Source: Fulvia fulva (lineage: Eukaryota > Ascomycota > Dothideomycetes > Mycosphaerellales > Mycosphaerellaceae). Taken from it: DNA of 64,000 nucleotides. The position numbers and the translations under genes were made by a program. Positions within the stretch are counted from its first letter, which is position 1. Each line of letters begins with the position of its first letter. The notes beneath the pieces are model-generated. The model saw only the letters and a list, made by a program, of their open reading frames with translations. It was not told where the DNA came from and did no database searches. Below are positions 34,335 to 45,686 of the stretch, piece by piece. The stretch is from NCBI RefSeq assembly GCF_020509005.1, contig NC_063012.1, forward strand, positions 4,216,001 through 4,280,000. Reading direction: 5' to 3'.

Positions 34335-37300
34335 ATAGATAGATAGATTTGTCATTCCCCTATTCTAGGACCCTATCCGGCCTATATAGGTATATATCTA
34401 TTATTATATATAAAGGGAAACCCGAATAGGTGAAAACCCTTCCCGCTACCGACTACTCCTTATCTAGTTTAGCTTTCCCTCTAAACGTACGTAGTCTATA
34501 TTACTACCCCGTTAGCCCCCGCTCCTAGCCGGTCTCGTCGCGCTACGTCGTATCCTCTCTTCCTATACTGCTCCTACTAGGCGGTACTGTTCTAGCTAGC
34601 CCTTCTCTAGTATCTAGTTCGTAATACGCCGTAGGTCCTTAGCGTTATTAAGAAGTGCCCTAATCGTCCGGTTCCTCGCCTTTACTATCCACTCCCCCCT
34701 TCCTAGCGACCACCTCGGACAGACGAGGAGTACGTACCGTACGTTCTAGGAGCGATAGCCGTAGGGGTAGCTAGTATTCGTATATCCTAGAACCTTCCTC
34801 TATAATAGGTACCCCTAGAGGCCGATGTGTTCGCTTCGTAGTTGGGTTACTATACTACTCTATACCCTCGTAAGGCGGTAGTAGATAAGCTTTAGGGGGT
34901 ACTTGACCGCGGATTTTGTAGCTAACTATTCCTTAGGTTGTCCCGCTAGCTAAGGGCGTCTACTATGCCCTATAACCTAGTTGTTCTACCTCTCTTTCTA
35001 TAGTTGCTCTATAAACGATTTCTTACCTTCCTATTATATTACTAGCTGTTCGTCCCTTACCCGGTAGTTCGGCTCGTTTCCGGGTCGAATAGCCCTATAC
35101 GCTAGTACTAATTCGCGGGCCCTTACGACTATACTAGCGATAACCTTCTATACTAGGTACTATACCGACTTGCCTAAGTAGGAGGTCCGTAGTCCCTAGA
35201 TATATAGGTCGATCGGCGGTATAGCGGTCTCGTACTTAAGTATCCTCGTTAGTATCGACTTATATACCCCGGTGACCTTCCTTAGGTATTAGTTTTAGAT
35301 CTTCGCTAGCGGCGCGACGAGTCCCTTCGATAGGTAGGCCCTCTCGCCTAAGGACTACACTTAGCTACTATAGGTAAGGACTGGCCGTACAATAGCCGTA
35401 TATAGAAGTCGTGACTACCGGAAGTCCGCCCCCTATATAGACGTAGTGAGCCTCTAGTATAATGCTATATTCTGTTTAGCTTTCCGTAATATTGCCTATA
35501 CGTACTTCCTCTACCGTAGCGCCGGGTCCACCTATAGTCCGAGGATCCTAAGCTGATTTGCCGGGTTAGTCGTATGCCCCTATATCTAGATAGAAGCTTG
35601 TATATTGTAGAACCGTAGCCGGCGCGTAAAGTGTATCAGATTGTACTTTTCTAGGGCAAACCGAGCCCCGTGCCTCCTAGCCTAGTCCTCGTAGATCTTG
35701 TGCTTCTCTTCTAGTAGCCTACAGTTCTCCTTAGTCGAGGAAGACTACGCTAGGATGTTTATGTCGTCTACGAAGCCGCTCGTAGCGGTGTTCTAGGATT
35801 CTAGGGCTAGGAGTAGCGTCGCTATAAAGAAGAGGAACAGAATAGGTACTAGCGTTAAGCCTTACGGGATTCTAGTATAGACTACTTAAAATGGGCTTCT
35901 ATACTAGCCGACTAGGATCGACGTACTACGGTTTTAGAGGTAGGACCGTACGAAGTTAACAAGCTACTTAGGGAGTCCTTTCGACCTTAGGATATAGAGT
36001 AGCCGCGGGTATAACACGTAGTCGAAGGCTCCCGATATGTCTAGGCTAAGTAAGGAAGCCACCTTGTCCCTATTCTTATACTAGATAGCCTTTACCTAAG
36101 AGGTAATAAGTTCTATCGCGGAAAGCGTCGATCGCTATAGGCGCGTACCTATCTAGGTGTCCGGGAGTAGGGAGTATTCCTCTACCACCTCGGAGAGTCT
36201 CGTTATAACTAGCTTCTTAAGCGCCTTCCTAAGAGTGTTAAGGAGCGCAATTAGGCGGTACGACTTTACCTACGTATAGTCTTCCTTCTACGGCTTACGT
36301 AGGACTACTATCGTCGATTGTTTAAAAGCTATCGGGTAGTATCCGGTCTATAGGTAGGCGTTAAAGATCGCTATAACTACTAGGGCTAGTTAATCTCTAT
36401 ACTTCTTTAGTAGCTCGTTTAGGATCCTATCCGGCCCCGGGGCTTTCTTCGCCGGCAACTTCCTTAGTATAGCGGCAACTTCTCCCTCGGACACCTCCTA
36501 TTAGACCGCGATGCTAGAGGCTAGGGGAGTAGAGCTATTTATGTCGCTTAGATTAGCCTCGACTAGGGGCGGGAAGAACTTGCTAGCTAGTAGACGCGCC
36601 TTAGCCTCAGGGTCGCTAACCGGGCCACTAGGCGATTGTAGCGCTAGGATAGAGAAGGAGGGGCCCTATATAGGGTCCTATCGGGCCCATTTCGCTAGCT
36701 TCTACATCCTCTCTAGCTTGCCGGCGATTTCTTCTACTATAGCCCTCTAGCCGACTACTTTCTCCCTTCGTATTATAGCTTTCTTCTGTTAGTATGCCTC
36801 CCTATATACGTTCTAGGCCTCCTCGCTATAGCTGCTCGTCTACACCCGGCGGGCTCTCCTTACTTCTCTTACTACCGTAGTACACTCCGGCGTCTAGTAT
36901 AGTTTAGACTATATCGTTAGTTAGGCAAGCGGAACGTAAAGTAAGGTCGCTTTTCTTATTTCGTCTATTAACCCCTAGACTGCTTCGTCTATCTCGTCTT
37001 TACTGTTGTATTACTACTACGCGATCTAGACTAGCCTCTTAGAGTCATCGAGGTACGCCTAGATGTTGGCCTAGTAGGCCTTTCCCTAGTTTAGCTTAGG
37101 GGTTCCCGCTAGTATACGTTATATCTATATCGTAATAGAGGTCCTGACTAGTATATAGTCTAACGACGCCTCGAGTTCATATTCGATCCTATAGTAGGTT
37201 ACCGTATAGTAGTAGCTATCTAAGATCTAGGAGAGGTCGATCGTGCCTTAGAGTCCCCCTCTCTTCTAGGTGCCTAGGTCCTTCGGGGTATTAAGGGTAA

Positions 37301-39271
37301 TTACGTTACTCGCTATCAAGTCGAGTACTTCGTCGGCTATAGGGTACGGCTACATAAGGCTTTCCTAGGAAGGGTGGTGTATATTAAAGTCTCCTACTAC
37401 GATGTAGCACCCTTGTCTCTTAAGCGTACTGTCTAGGTGTCTATAGACCCCTAGGTCGCGGCTAGACCTCGAGGCTAGCGGTTATATATATAGGTTGTAT
37501 ATCTAGGTACTACCTACGTAGAGGGAGGTAATATCGCCCCCGCCTTCTTCGTCTACGTAGTACACTACCTCCCAGTCGGATTCTAGTATGTCCTTACTAA
37601 TATAGAAGTACGTGCGGGGTCTACCGTCGCCTCGTAGGCATGTCGTATAGCCTAGTAACTTGTAGGTCGTTAGTCTCTTATAGTACGGGTTAATCTATAG
37701 CTCCTAGATTATAAGGACGTAGTAGACGCGCGGGTCCGCCTCGTATAGGAAATGGTTCTAGACTATATCCTTGCTATAGTTAACGTTATACTAGATGATA
37801 CTAAGCGTATCGAGGCTAGTTATCGGTATCGATAATCATTTCCTCTATATCGTCCTATGTCCTACTACCCTATACGTCCTAGTCTACGCCTATCGGCTAT
37901 ATACTAAAGGGGAGCCGGGCCTAGTTAGATTCCCTCGCCGTAGCTAGTAGAGCACGTGGCCTCCCGTACGCCCTAGGTTACGTATCCTTTATATCGTTCT
38001 CGGCCCTAGGGCGCTTATACCCGACCGCCGCTAGTTAGTTCCGGTATAGGCTAGCCTTACGGTCGCCGTAGAATCTTAGGGCGACGGTTCTGTTTGTAAT
38101 TGCCTTGTTTTTCGCCAGTTTCCGCTATAGGCATTCCGTACTATACGATAGGTAGTGCCCCGGATAGTTCGCGTACCGTCTCGTAGTCGATATATAGTCC
38201 CTAGACATATAGTCTCCTATATTGTTCGAGTAGGCCTACTTATTTATACACGTGTAGGTTTGGTGTCTATACTGTTAGCATTTGAAGCATTAGAGGACAC
38301 GAAAGGATAAGGAGTGCTTTTCTACTGTCTTAAGGCTATATTGCTAGACTAGGCCTTGTTCTATCGCTAGATCCGCCGCTTTCGCGTCTTATAGCTATAC
38401 TATTAGCGCCGAGGCCTTCTTGCCTTCTAGCCATTTCCTATAGAGCCAAGTCGCCTTCTGGATTAGAGAGTTAAGAGTGACCGGGTTGTCCTCTTAGAGA
38501 GCGCGTAGGTGACCCTAGTTAGTTAGGTTAAACTCCTTAGGCATATCGTGGACTAGGATCGTAAATTGTTTCGTTAAGACCTTCGCTAATGCCGTAACCT
38601 TAGATGCCCACTATAGCTGTGCCTCTAGGTGCCTCCTAGTAGTAGTAGAGCTAGTATAGATCTATAGAGTACCGTTAGACTGTTAGTTCACTACGACCAC
38701 CCCTAGTTAGTTGATTCGTTAGGCGAGCTCCTTATTCGATAGCTTCGCAACTTCGGCCTAGTCTTCCTTTGCTACAATACGGATCGTAACTGCATCGTGC
38801 GTTGGGCGGGGGCCTAGTATCGATGCCGCGACCGATGCCTAGCTATAGGGGTGTTAATTCCGGGTGGCCTTACTAATCGCCTAGGACGTCGTCCTTATTT
38901 CTTATTGCCCTCGGTAATACGACAGTATAAGCGCCGTGCGTAGCTGAGTGATCATTACCTATAGAGACCGGTAAGGGAGCTGATCGTTAGTTTCTATACT
39001 TTTTACGTCCTCTATAAGTTGCTACTAGTTGTCTTAGGGGGGCTTCGCCTATAGGGCCGTAGGCGCCGTTAGTACCGTAGCCTAGGCTACTATTACCTAG
39101 GAGTTACCTAATGTAGCTAGGCACCTCCGCGGCGTTTGGAGCTAAAGAAACAGGGTGAAGAGAGCTTCAAGCTGTCTAGATTAAATAAGGTAGAACTCCC
39201 TTAGTCCTAGGGGCAGTGGCCTGCTTTATATATCGTTAGAATAGCCTTGATAAGAGCTTTCGAATATGTCT
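34335..39271 (-). mobile_element. LINE-alpha copy D (moderately RIP-mutated)
   Basis: Reverse copy with tail atagatagatagattt at the left, colinear with the intact alpha over ~4.9 kb. The first ~25 bp of the 5' end are missing: it stops at gacatattcg rather than atcgatctct. It retains more CA/TG than copies B or C, for example around 38,790-38,945, indicating fewer RIP cycles. All ORFs are nevertheless broken. Confidence 0.88.
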
Positions 39272-40074
39272 TTCTAGTTTATATTAGGATCTATATTTAC
39301 TTCCGGATTTAGATCCCCTAGTTCGTGATCGTTGCTCGGCTAATATATAAGCTTTTAAGGAAGGACGTCGAGTTTATCTAGACTAAGAATAAGTAGTTCT
39401 TAAAAGAGAATCTAGTAAGGTTCTTAGTAATAACACCGGCGTTAGTAACTATCTCCTACGTCCTAGGAGCTAGTAGGATCTTCGTTTCTATTAACGCGAG
39501 TAGTATTAGGTAGGGTTGTATAATATCGTAGGAATTACTAGATAATACTCGACGAAGACACCCGGTAAGGTATAAGAGCGGTACCTAGAACGTAAACGAG
39601 GCTAAGTACGATATAGGAAAGCGGGAGTGCCTCGGAGTACTAAAGGGCCTTAAGAAGGTGTAGCGCTACCTCGTAGGAGTAGACTTTATCCTCGAAGATA
39701 ATCCTAAAACGCTAGTATAGTAGTTAAATCGGCTAGTATCCGATATTCTAAACTCTATAATAGTAAGGTAGGTTACTAAGATCCGGCTATTCACCTTTAA
39801 AGTAAGGCATGTCGATAGGAAGAAGCACTCCGGATCGGATATACTGTCTCGTAAACTACCTATAGCTAAGGAGCTTACGGAACCTAACGATAAAATTAAT
39901 AAGATAATTAACGACAAATTCTTCCGTTACGCCGAGCTAGTTAATACTTTTCCCGTTATTCTAGAGCGTAAACGACTCCTCAAACCCTAGTATAGTAACA
40001 ATTCCGAGCTTATAGCTTATATTCTAGAATATCGAACACGACCGGAAGGGGCTACCCGGGCTAAGTATCGAAAC
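39272..40074 (+). mobile_element. Ty3/gypsy-like retrotransposon, part 3 (RT end, RNase H)
   Basis: Continues the RT frame (IYIYFRI, then KLLRKDVEFI) and runs into an RNase H-like region with GASRIFVSINAS, SGTWNVNEAKYDIGKRECLGVLKGLKK and VRHVDRKKHSGSDILSR (stops ignored), in the order expected for Ty3/gypsy Pol. It is interrupted at 40,074 by the copia element, which duplicates GAAAC. Confidence 0.78.
40070..40074. repeat. 5-bp target-site duplication of the copia element (left)
   Basis: GAAAC at 40,070-40,074, repeated at 45,687-45,691 immediately outside the right LTR. Five bases is the usual copia duplication length. Confidence 0.9.
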
Positions 40075-40309
40075 TGTTAAATAGGTACGGGTAGATAGTA
40101 GCGGAGTGGAGTAAGAGATCAATCTTTAACTAACTAATAGCACGAGTATATAGCAATATATCAGGAACCAATATGTTGAATGTGTTGGATGTCTATTTAA
40201 GCTAAAGGGGAGAGAAGGTATCTCCCTACAAGCTGAGTCATCGTGGATGCCTCAGGCTGCCAGATCACTTCCTGATTGTTGACTCCCTTTGAGATGCTAC
40301 ATCTTAACA
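40075..40309 (-). repeat. Copia 3' LTR
   Basis: 235 bp. It differs from the right LTR at about 12 positions by eye: nine carry T or A here against C or G in the other LTR, one is the reverse transition and two are transversions. All nine fall in the outer part next to RIPped gypsy DNA. Confidence 0.92.
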
Positions 40310-40330
40310 CTCCCACTCATCTCGTATGAG
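40310..40330 (-). promoter_or_regulatory. Copia polypurine tract
   Basis: On the minus strand GATGAGTGGGAG immediately precedes the 3' LTR (plus strand ctcccactcatc). Its position fits the plus-strand DNA primer. Confidence 0.6.
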
Positions 40331-40374
40331 AGGTTACAGTCTGCTCACTTCCTGTCAATAGTACTTGGACCTTT

Positions 40375-43300
40375 TTATGACAGGTTCAGCTGGCTTACAA
40401 GCCTCTGGAAGTGTGGACCAGTCTTTGGTTTTGTAAACCCGTCTGCAACCATCTCAGAGGTTGGGGTGTACTCAACAGCAATAAGCCTCCTCCACCAAAG
40501 TTTCCTAACAGCGTTATAGGCAATGTCAATGTGCTTCGACTTGTCATAAACATGTGCATCTTTCACTAGGGTGAGGGCAGCTTGATTGTCACCTCTTAAT
40601 TGGACTGGTCTCAAATTTGATACAGTCTCCTGGTTTCCAGTGATTCTTAGTTGATGGGAACAGTCTCCCACTAACTCTGGACAATCCATTTCCCTTAGCA
40701 GTGAAGCTAGGAATTGGGACTGCTTCGCACATGCATTCATGGCCATGTATTCAGCCTCCATTGTGGATGTTGCTACAGACTTTTGCTTCTTGCTCATCCA
40801 AGAAACTGGTGCCCCACAGAGGAAGAAGACATACCCAAGGATTGAGACTCTGTCTGCTTTGTCCATTGCATAATCAGAATCACAGTATCCAATAAGGTGT
40901 CCTTTTCCAGACTTTGAGAACTGAAGTCCTAGATCAGGGTATGATCTTAGGTACCTAGTGATCTTCTTCAAAGCCTTCATGTGGTAGGTGGATGGGTCAC
41001 TCACAAATGAGCTCATCCTTCCTAGGGCAAAAGCAATGTCTGGCCTTGTGATTGTTGCTGGCCACATCCAAGTACCATTAATACTCTGGTACTCTGCCTT
41101 GTCACACCTCTCATCTATGTGGCTTGAAGGTTTGAGGGCCTCATAGCTGTCCATGGGTGAGTGTGTAGGTGCTGCCTTCTCATGGTTCATTCCCATCTTG
41201 GCTAGGCTGTCCCTAACAAAGTGTCCTTGGTCAAGTTTCAGGATTCCTCTCTTCCTGTCCCTTATGACTCTTATGCTAAGGATCTTTTCAGGTTCACCTA
41301 GATCTTTGATCTTAAAGATCTTGCCAAGTTCTCTTTTGAACCAGAGAACATCTGTCAACTTTGGTGCAGCAATTGGAATGTCATCCACATGTATAAGGAT
41401 TATGATCTCCCTCTTCTTATGGATAAGTAGGCATGGATCCACTTCTGACTGTGTGAATCCAATCTCTCTGAGCTTTGACACACAGAGTTGATTCCAATCT
41501 CTAGCTGCTTGCTTAAGTCTATACAAGCTTTTAAGGATTTTGAACACCATGTTTGGTGGAAGCTCAACTCCTGGTGGTGGTAACATGAAGATGTCTTCAT
41601 GGAGGGTGCTTTCTGTGAATGCATTGTTCACATCCACTTGGTGAAGATGAAGATCCTTCTTACACACAATAGCCATAAACACCCTAAGGGTGTCCTGTCT
41701 TACTGTAGGTGCAAATGTCTCCATAAAGTCAACACCAAACTTCTGTGAGAAGCCCCTTGTAACTAGTCTAGCCTTGAACTTTTCAATAGCTCCACTAATG
41801 CTTCTCTTAATATCAAAGACCTATCTTGATGTAACCAGATTTGCTCCTTTTGGTGGAACAGAATTTTCCCAGGTGTTGTTACTCTGTAGAGCATCTAGTT
41901 CCTTTTGGATTGCTTCCTTCCAAAGATGTCCCCATTTCTTGTCATTCACAGCATCCTTGTAGGATTTTGGAATTGGGACCTCTTGCTTGTATGTAATGGC
42001 TTCTACAGTTGCTGCAAAGGCCATTTCCTCAACTTCTTCCAGGAATTCGCTATCCCATGGTATTGAACTGTCCACTGATTGCATGGCTGCAAAGAAAGCT
42101 TGGTGAAAAGCAGCAAGGTTCTCTGAGAGGTCCATTGCTTCTCCCACTTCAGTGGTTAGTTCGGGCTTAGGGACCATGGATCTTGGGGCTTTCTGTTTCA
42201 TGTCATAGCCCTCAACATCATAGTCAGCCTTTCTCTTTCCAAGGGATGATTTAGGGACCGTCACTTGTGACCTAGTAACGTCTATTTCCTGGGGATCTAG
42301 GGAGCTTCTCTCAATTGGCTGATCGATTTTCTGAAATTCCCCTACGTTCTCCGGAGGCTGGGGAAGTTGCACAAACAGCTTTCTCGGCTGAGCGACTTTA
42401 GGGCTCTCAATTGGCTGATCTATTTCGGGGGGGCTCTGATGGACGCCTGAATGGTAGGTAGATTGTCCTAAGGATACGTTCTTCCTCGGCCTTCCTAAGG
42501 GCTTCCTAGCTGGTGCACTGCTTGGTAGATTCAATGTTAGAACATTGAGACCTATATCACCTCCAGGCTAGTCCTCAAAGAAGTCTGCATGTTTGTGTTG
42601 TTTAACAGCTCTCATGTCTGGTTCCCAAAAGAGCCAGGCTTTAGCTGTGTTTTCAACATACCCAATAAACACTGCTTCTTTACCCCTATTCATTAGCTTG
42701 TCACTTCTTGCCCATTGAGGTTGGGATCTTGTGTCCATATAGACAACAGCTTTGCATCCCCAAACTTTCAAATGGTTGATGGTCGGTTTGATACCATCAA
42801 AAGCCTCATCTGGTGAAACCTTGAACCCATCGTAATCTGGGCCATTTGGCAGTTTGTTCCTCATATAAGTTTGGGCCTCTAGTGCTTCAGGCCAAAATTC
42901 AACCGGCATTTTAGCCTCTTCAAGCATTGCCCTTATAGAGTCCTCTGAGGTTTGTATTGACCTCTCAACTGGTCCATTCTGTAGAGAGTTGTATGCCTCA
43001 GTCGGCTCGAGCCCAATCCCCAAATCCTTCTCCCACTGCTTCACTAATGTAATAAGTTCTTTTGCATTGTCAAGTCTTACTGCTTTCAGCTGCGCTGATG
43101 ATTTCCTCTCTGCTTTGATCTTCCAGTTCTGGAGAGCAACTGGAGCATCTTCTCTTTTCCTAAGAGGAAAGGTCCACTTCTTCCTAGAGAAGTTGTCAAC
43201 AATCTCAAGCCAGTATTTGAATCCTAGTCTTGAGATTGGTAGTGGGCCACATATGTCAATAGATACAAGGGCAAGTCTTTCAGGTCTTCTCTCTGTAACT

Positions 43301-45006
43301 TTGCCTTTGTACTTCTTCATCTTTGCTATTGAGCATACTCTGCACTGGTGAAAGCCATCCTTAGGGATAGGAATGGGTTCTTTCAAGTCTGTTACCTTGT
43401 GAAGATTCTGGAGCAAATTCTTCCCAAAGTGTGCAAATCTTCTATGCCAAAGCTCCCACTGCTTCAGGTCGGTCTCTGATTGAGCAGTCACAAAGGCATT
43501 CTCCATTGGTGGTGCACATGATGAGTAATGTGCCCGTTCTTGTAGGAGAGGAGAAATCTCATCAATGAATAGAACCCCCCCAAGGAGCTTTGTCTGGACA
43601 ACAGTCTCACCAGAGGGGGAAACAAGAGAAAATGATGGAGGTTGCACACCAAACTGCTTGCTAAACTGGTTCCATGAAACCAGGTTCACTCCTAGCTTGG
43701 GTACAAGCAGGACATCTTCCAAAACAACTTTTCTGCCAGCTCTCCCACTCATCTCTGCATTCCCAATATGAGTGGCCAATAAAAACCCACCTCCCACTTT
43801 GATCCATTTCTTCCTTGTCAAGGGAGTCATAGATCTAAAGAGGCAGCTTTGGTCAGTCATATGGGATGAAGCACAGGAGTCAAGTAACCACTCTGACGAG
43901 GGGAACTTGCCTTGGACTTCTGCAGTTGAGTGAGCCACTTCATCATACTCATCATCATCAGACATTGTCTCTGGGGATGAGCTGCATGGTGACTCTTGGG
44001 CGGAGAAACCTTTTCCAGTCTTCTTTGCTTTAGAGGTATAAGACTAGGCCTGGTTCTTCTGGAGTGACAGCATGTCAGAGCTGAGTTTCTTCACCATTTT
44101 CTTAAGTTCTTCCATAGAGGACTTCTCTCTTGGTGTCCTCCTTGAAGTGGGTGGTGGAGTTCTCTTCTTCTTGACATGTGTTGTATTCTGGGAAGATGGT
44201 GGTTGGGAATGAGATCTAAGGACCTTTCTTGCCTCAGGCAAACTAGGGCAGTCCTTGATCAGATGATCCTTCTCACAGAGAAGGCAGGAGAGTGGTCTTG
44301 CTAGACCTGAGGGCTTGACCCAGGTGGCTGCCATGCCATACTCAGCCTTAGAGGGATCCAACCTGGCTTCTTGAGCTTCAAGGATCTTTAAGGTCCTTTC
44401 ATGATCCATCTTTGGCTGAGCCATGATAGTATCCCTGGCTACATGGTAGTCAGGTGGCAGTGAGCTTAAGAGCTGGGTCATCCTCACATCAGCTTTCCTG
44501 TAATGCTGACCCTCTGGGTCAACATCAGCAATCCTTTTTCCAAGAGAAACTAGGTGTGTCCATGCAGATCTGATGGTGAACTCTTCACTCATCTCAAAGG
44601 TCACAAATTGCTTTGTGAGCTCATGTGCATGGGTTGGTAGCACCTGGCTATACTTGTTCCAGAGATACACCCACTTCTCAGCAGCTCTTCCAGATTCACA
44701 TGAGCCCTCAAGCTCAAATTCATCTTCTTCTGTGATCCTACTAAGGATACTGAAGTTGCATACTGCATTGTGTCTTGTCCATGTTGGCGTATTGAGGATC
44801 TCTTTGGTTGTAGCCTCTTCTTGGAGTTTCAGAGTCTTGCCCTTGATGTTGTCAAAAGACACTTCCATTAGGTCATCAATTGCAAAGAATGCTGATTAGC
44901 TCTCCATCTTGTATCTCTGAAGGTTGAACCATCTCTTCCAATTGTCCCTCCCAAGAATTGGGATTTTGCCTCCCTTCTCCTCTGTCTTCTCTTGGTATGG
45001 ATCCAT
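40375..45006 (-). pseudogene. Copia gag-pol polyprotein with four in-frame stops
   Basis: One frame of 1,544 codons runs from ATG at 45006 to the stop at 40375. It is broken only by TAA at 44896-44898 and TAG at 44044-44046, 42568-42570 and 41821-41823; the last replaces Trp in SRWVFDIKR. Gag has NWKRWFNLQRYKME and a zinc knuckle CLLCEKDHLIKDC. The protease motif reads LDSCASSHM (usually DSGAS). Integrase has the HH..CxxC region, then D (DICGP), D (RLDNAKE) and E (NGPVERS). RT has IHVDDI; RNase H has KSVATSTMEAEYMA and DKSKHIDIAYN. Each nonsense codon is one C-to-T change from a sense codon, consistent with light RIP. Confidence 0.9.
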
Positions 45007-45436
45007 AATAAATTGGATGTAATGAAACAAGGTGTGTATGTTCCAAAGTGGTGGCTCAGATCCTGCTGAGGCTTCTGGTGTAGAATGGGAAAGTTCGTAG
45101 GTGTGGATACCAAGGCCTGCTTGGTAAAGTAAAGGAGCGGTGTGAGGTCTCGGGGCTAGGACACAGGTCTGTCTCTCCTAGCAGAGCTTCAAATGACTTA
45201 CTTGAAGTCCTTCTTGATAGTATCTCGATGCAGTTCTGCCTACAGAGTATCTTCAAGGTATTGGCTTTGAGTAAGCCGCACAGAGTCCTTGTCTGGGTTA
45301 CCTATCACTTAGTATCGAACTAAGCTCCTTGACAGGATAGACGGGGTAGACTTCTGATTCCCAGATGTTTTCTGCTACGATAGCAAGGGATACAAGTAAC
45401 CTGTACTGATATAGGTTGCTCTTATTCCTGCACAAA

Positions 45437-45451
45437 CCCGGGCTCATAACC
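45437..45451 (-). other. Copia primer-binding site matching initiator tRNA-Met anticodon arm
   Basis: Directly inside the 5' LTR. The plus strand reads cccgggctcataacc, which contains GGGCTCATAACC, the anticodon stem-loop (CAU) of eukaryotic initiator tRNA-Met. The minus-strand RNA would thus pair with an internal tRNA segment, as in Drosophila copia and yeast Ty5, not with the tRNA 3' end. Confidence 0.82.
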
Positions 45452-45686
45452 TGTTGAACAGGTACGGGTGGATAGCAGCGGAGTGGAGTAAGAGATCAAT
45501 CTGCAACTGACTAATAGCACGAGCATACAGCAATATATCAGGAACCAATATGTTGATTGTGTTGGATGTCTATCTAAGCTAAAGGGGAGAGAAGGTATCT
45601 CCCTACAAGCTGAGTCATCGTGGATGCCTCAGGCTGCCAGATCACTTCCTGATTGTTGACTCCCTTTGAGATGCTATATCTTAACA
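45452..45686 (-). repeat. Copia 5' LTR
   Basis: 235 bp, beginning TGTTAAGATATAGCATC on the minus strand and ending TGTTCAACA. It should contain the promoter. It is less mutated than the opposite LTR. Confidence 0.92.

Larger units (their letters stand above)
40075..45686 (-). mobile_element. Ty1/copia LTR retrotransposon, nearly intact
   Basis: A 5,612-bp element, transcribed on the minus strand, with two 235-bp LTRs (TGTT...AACA), a 5-bp GAAAC duplication, a primer-binding site, a polypurine tract and one gag-pol frame. Domain order (Gag, protease, integrase, RT, RNase H) is the copia order. Interior composition is normal for the fungus, unlike the RIPped gypsy element it sits in, so it arrived late. 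Only a handful of C-to-T-type changes have damaged it. Confidence 0.95.
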
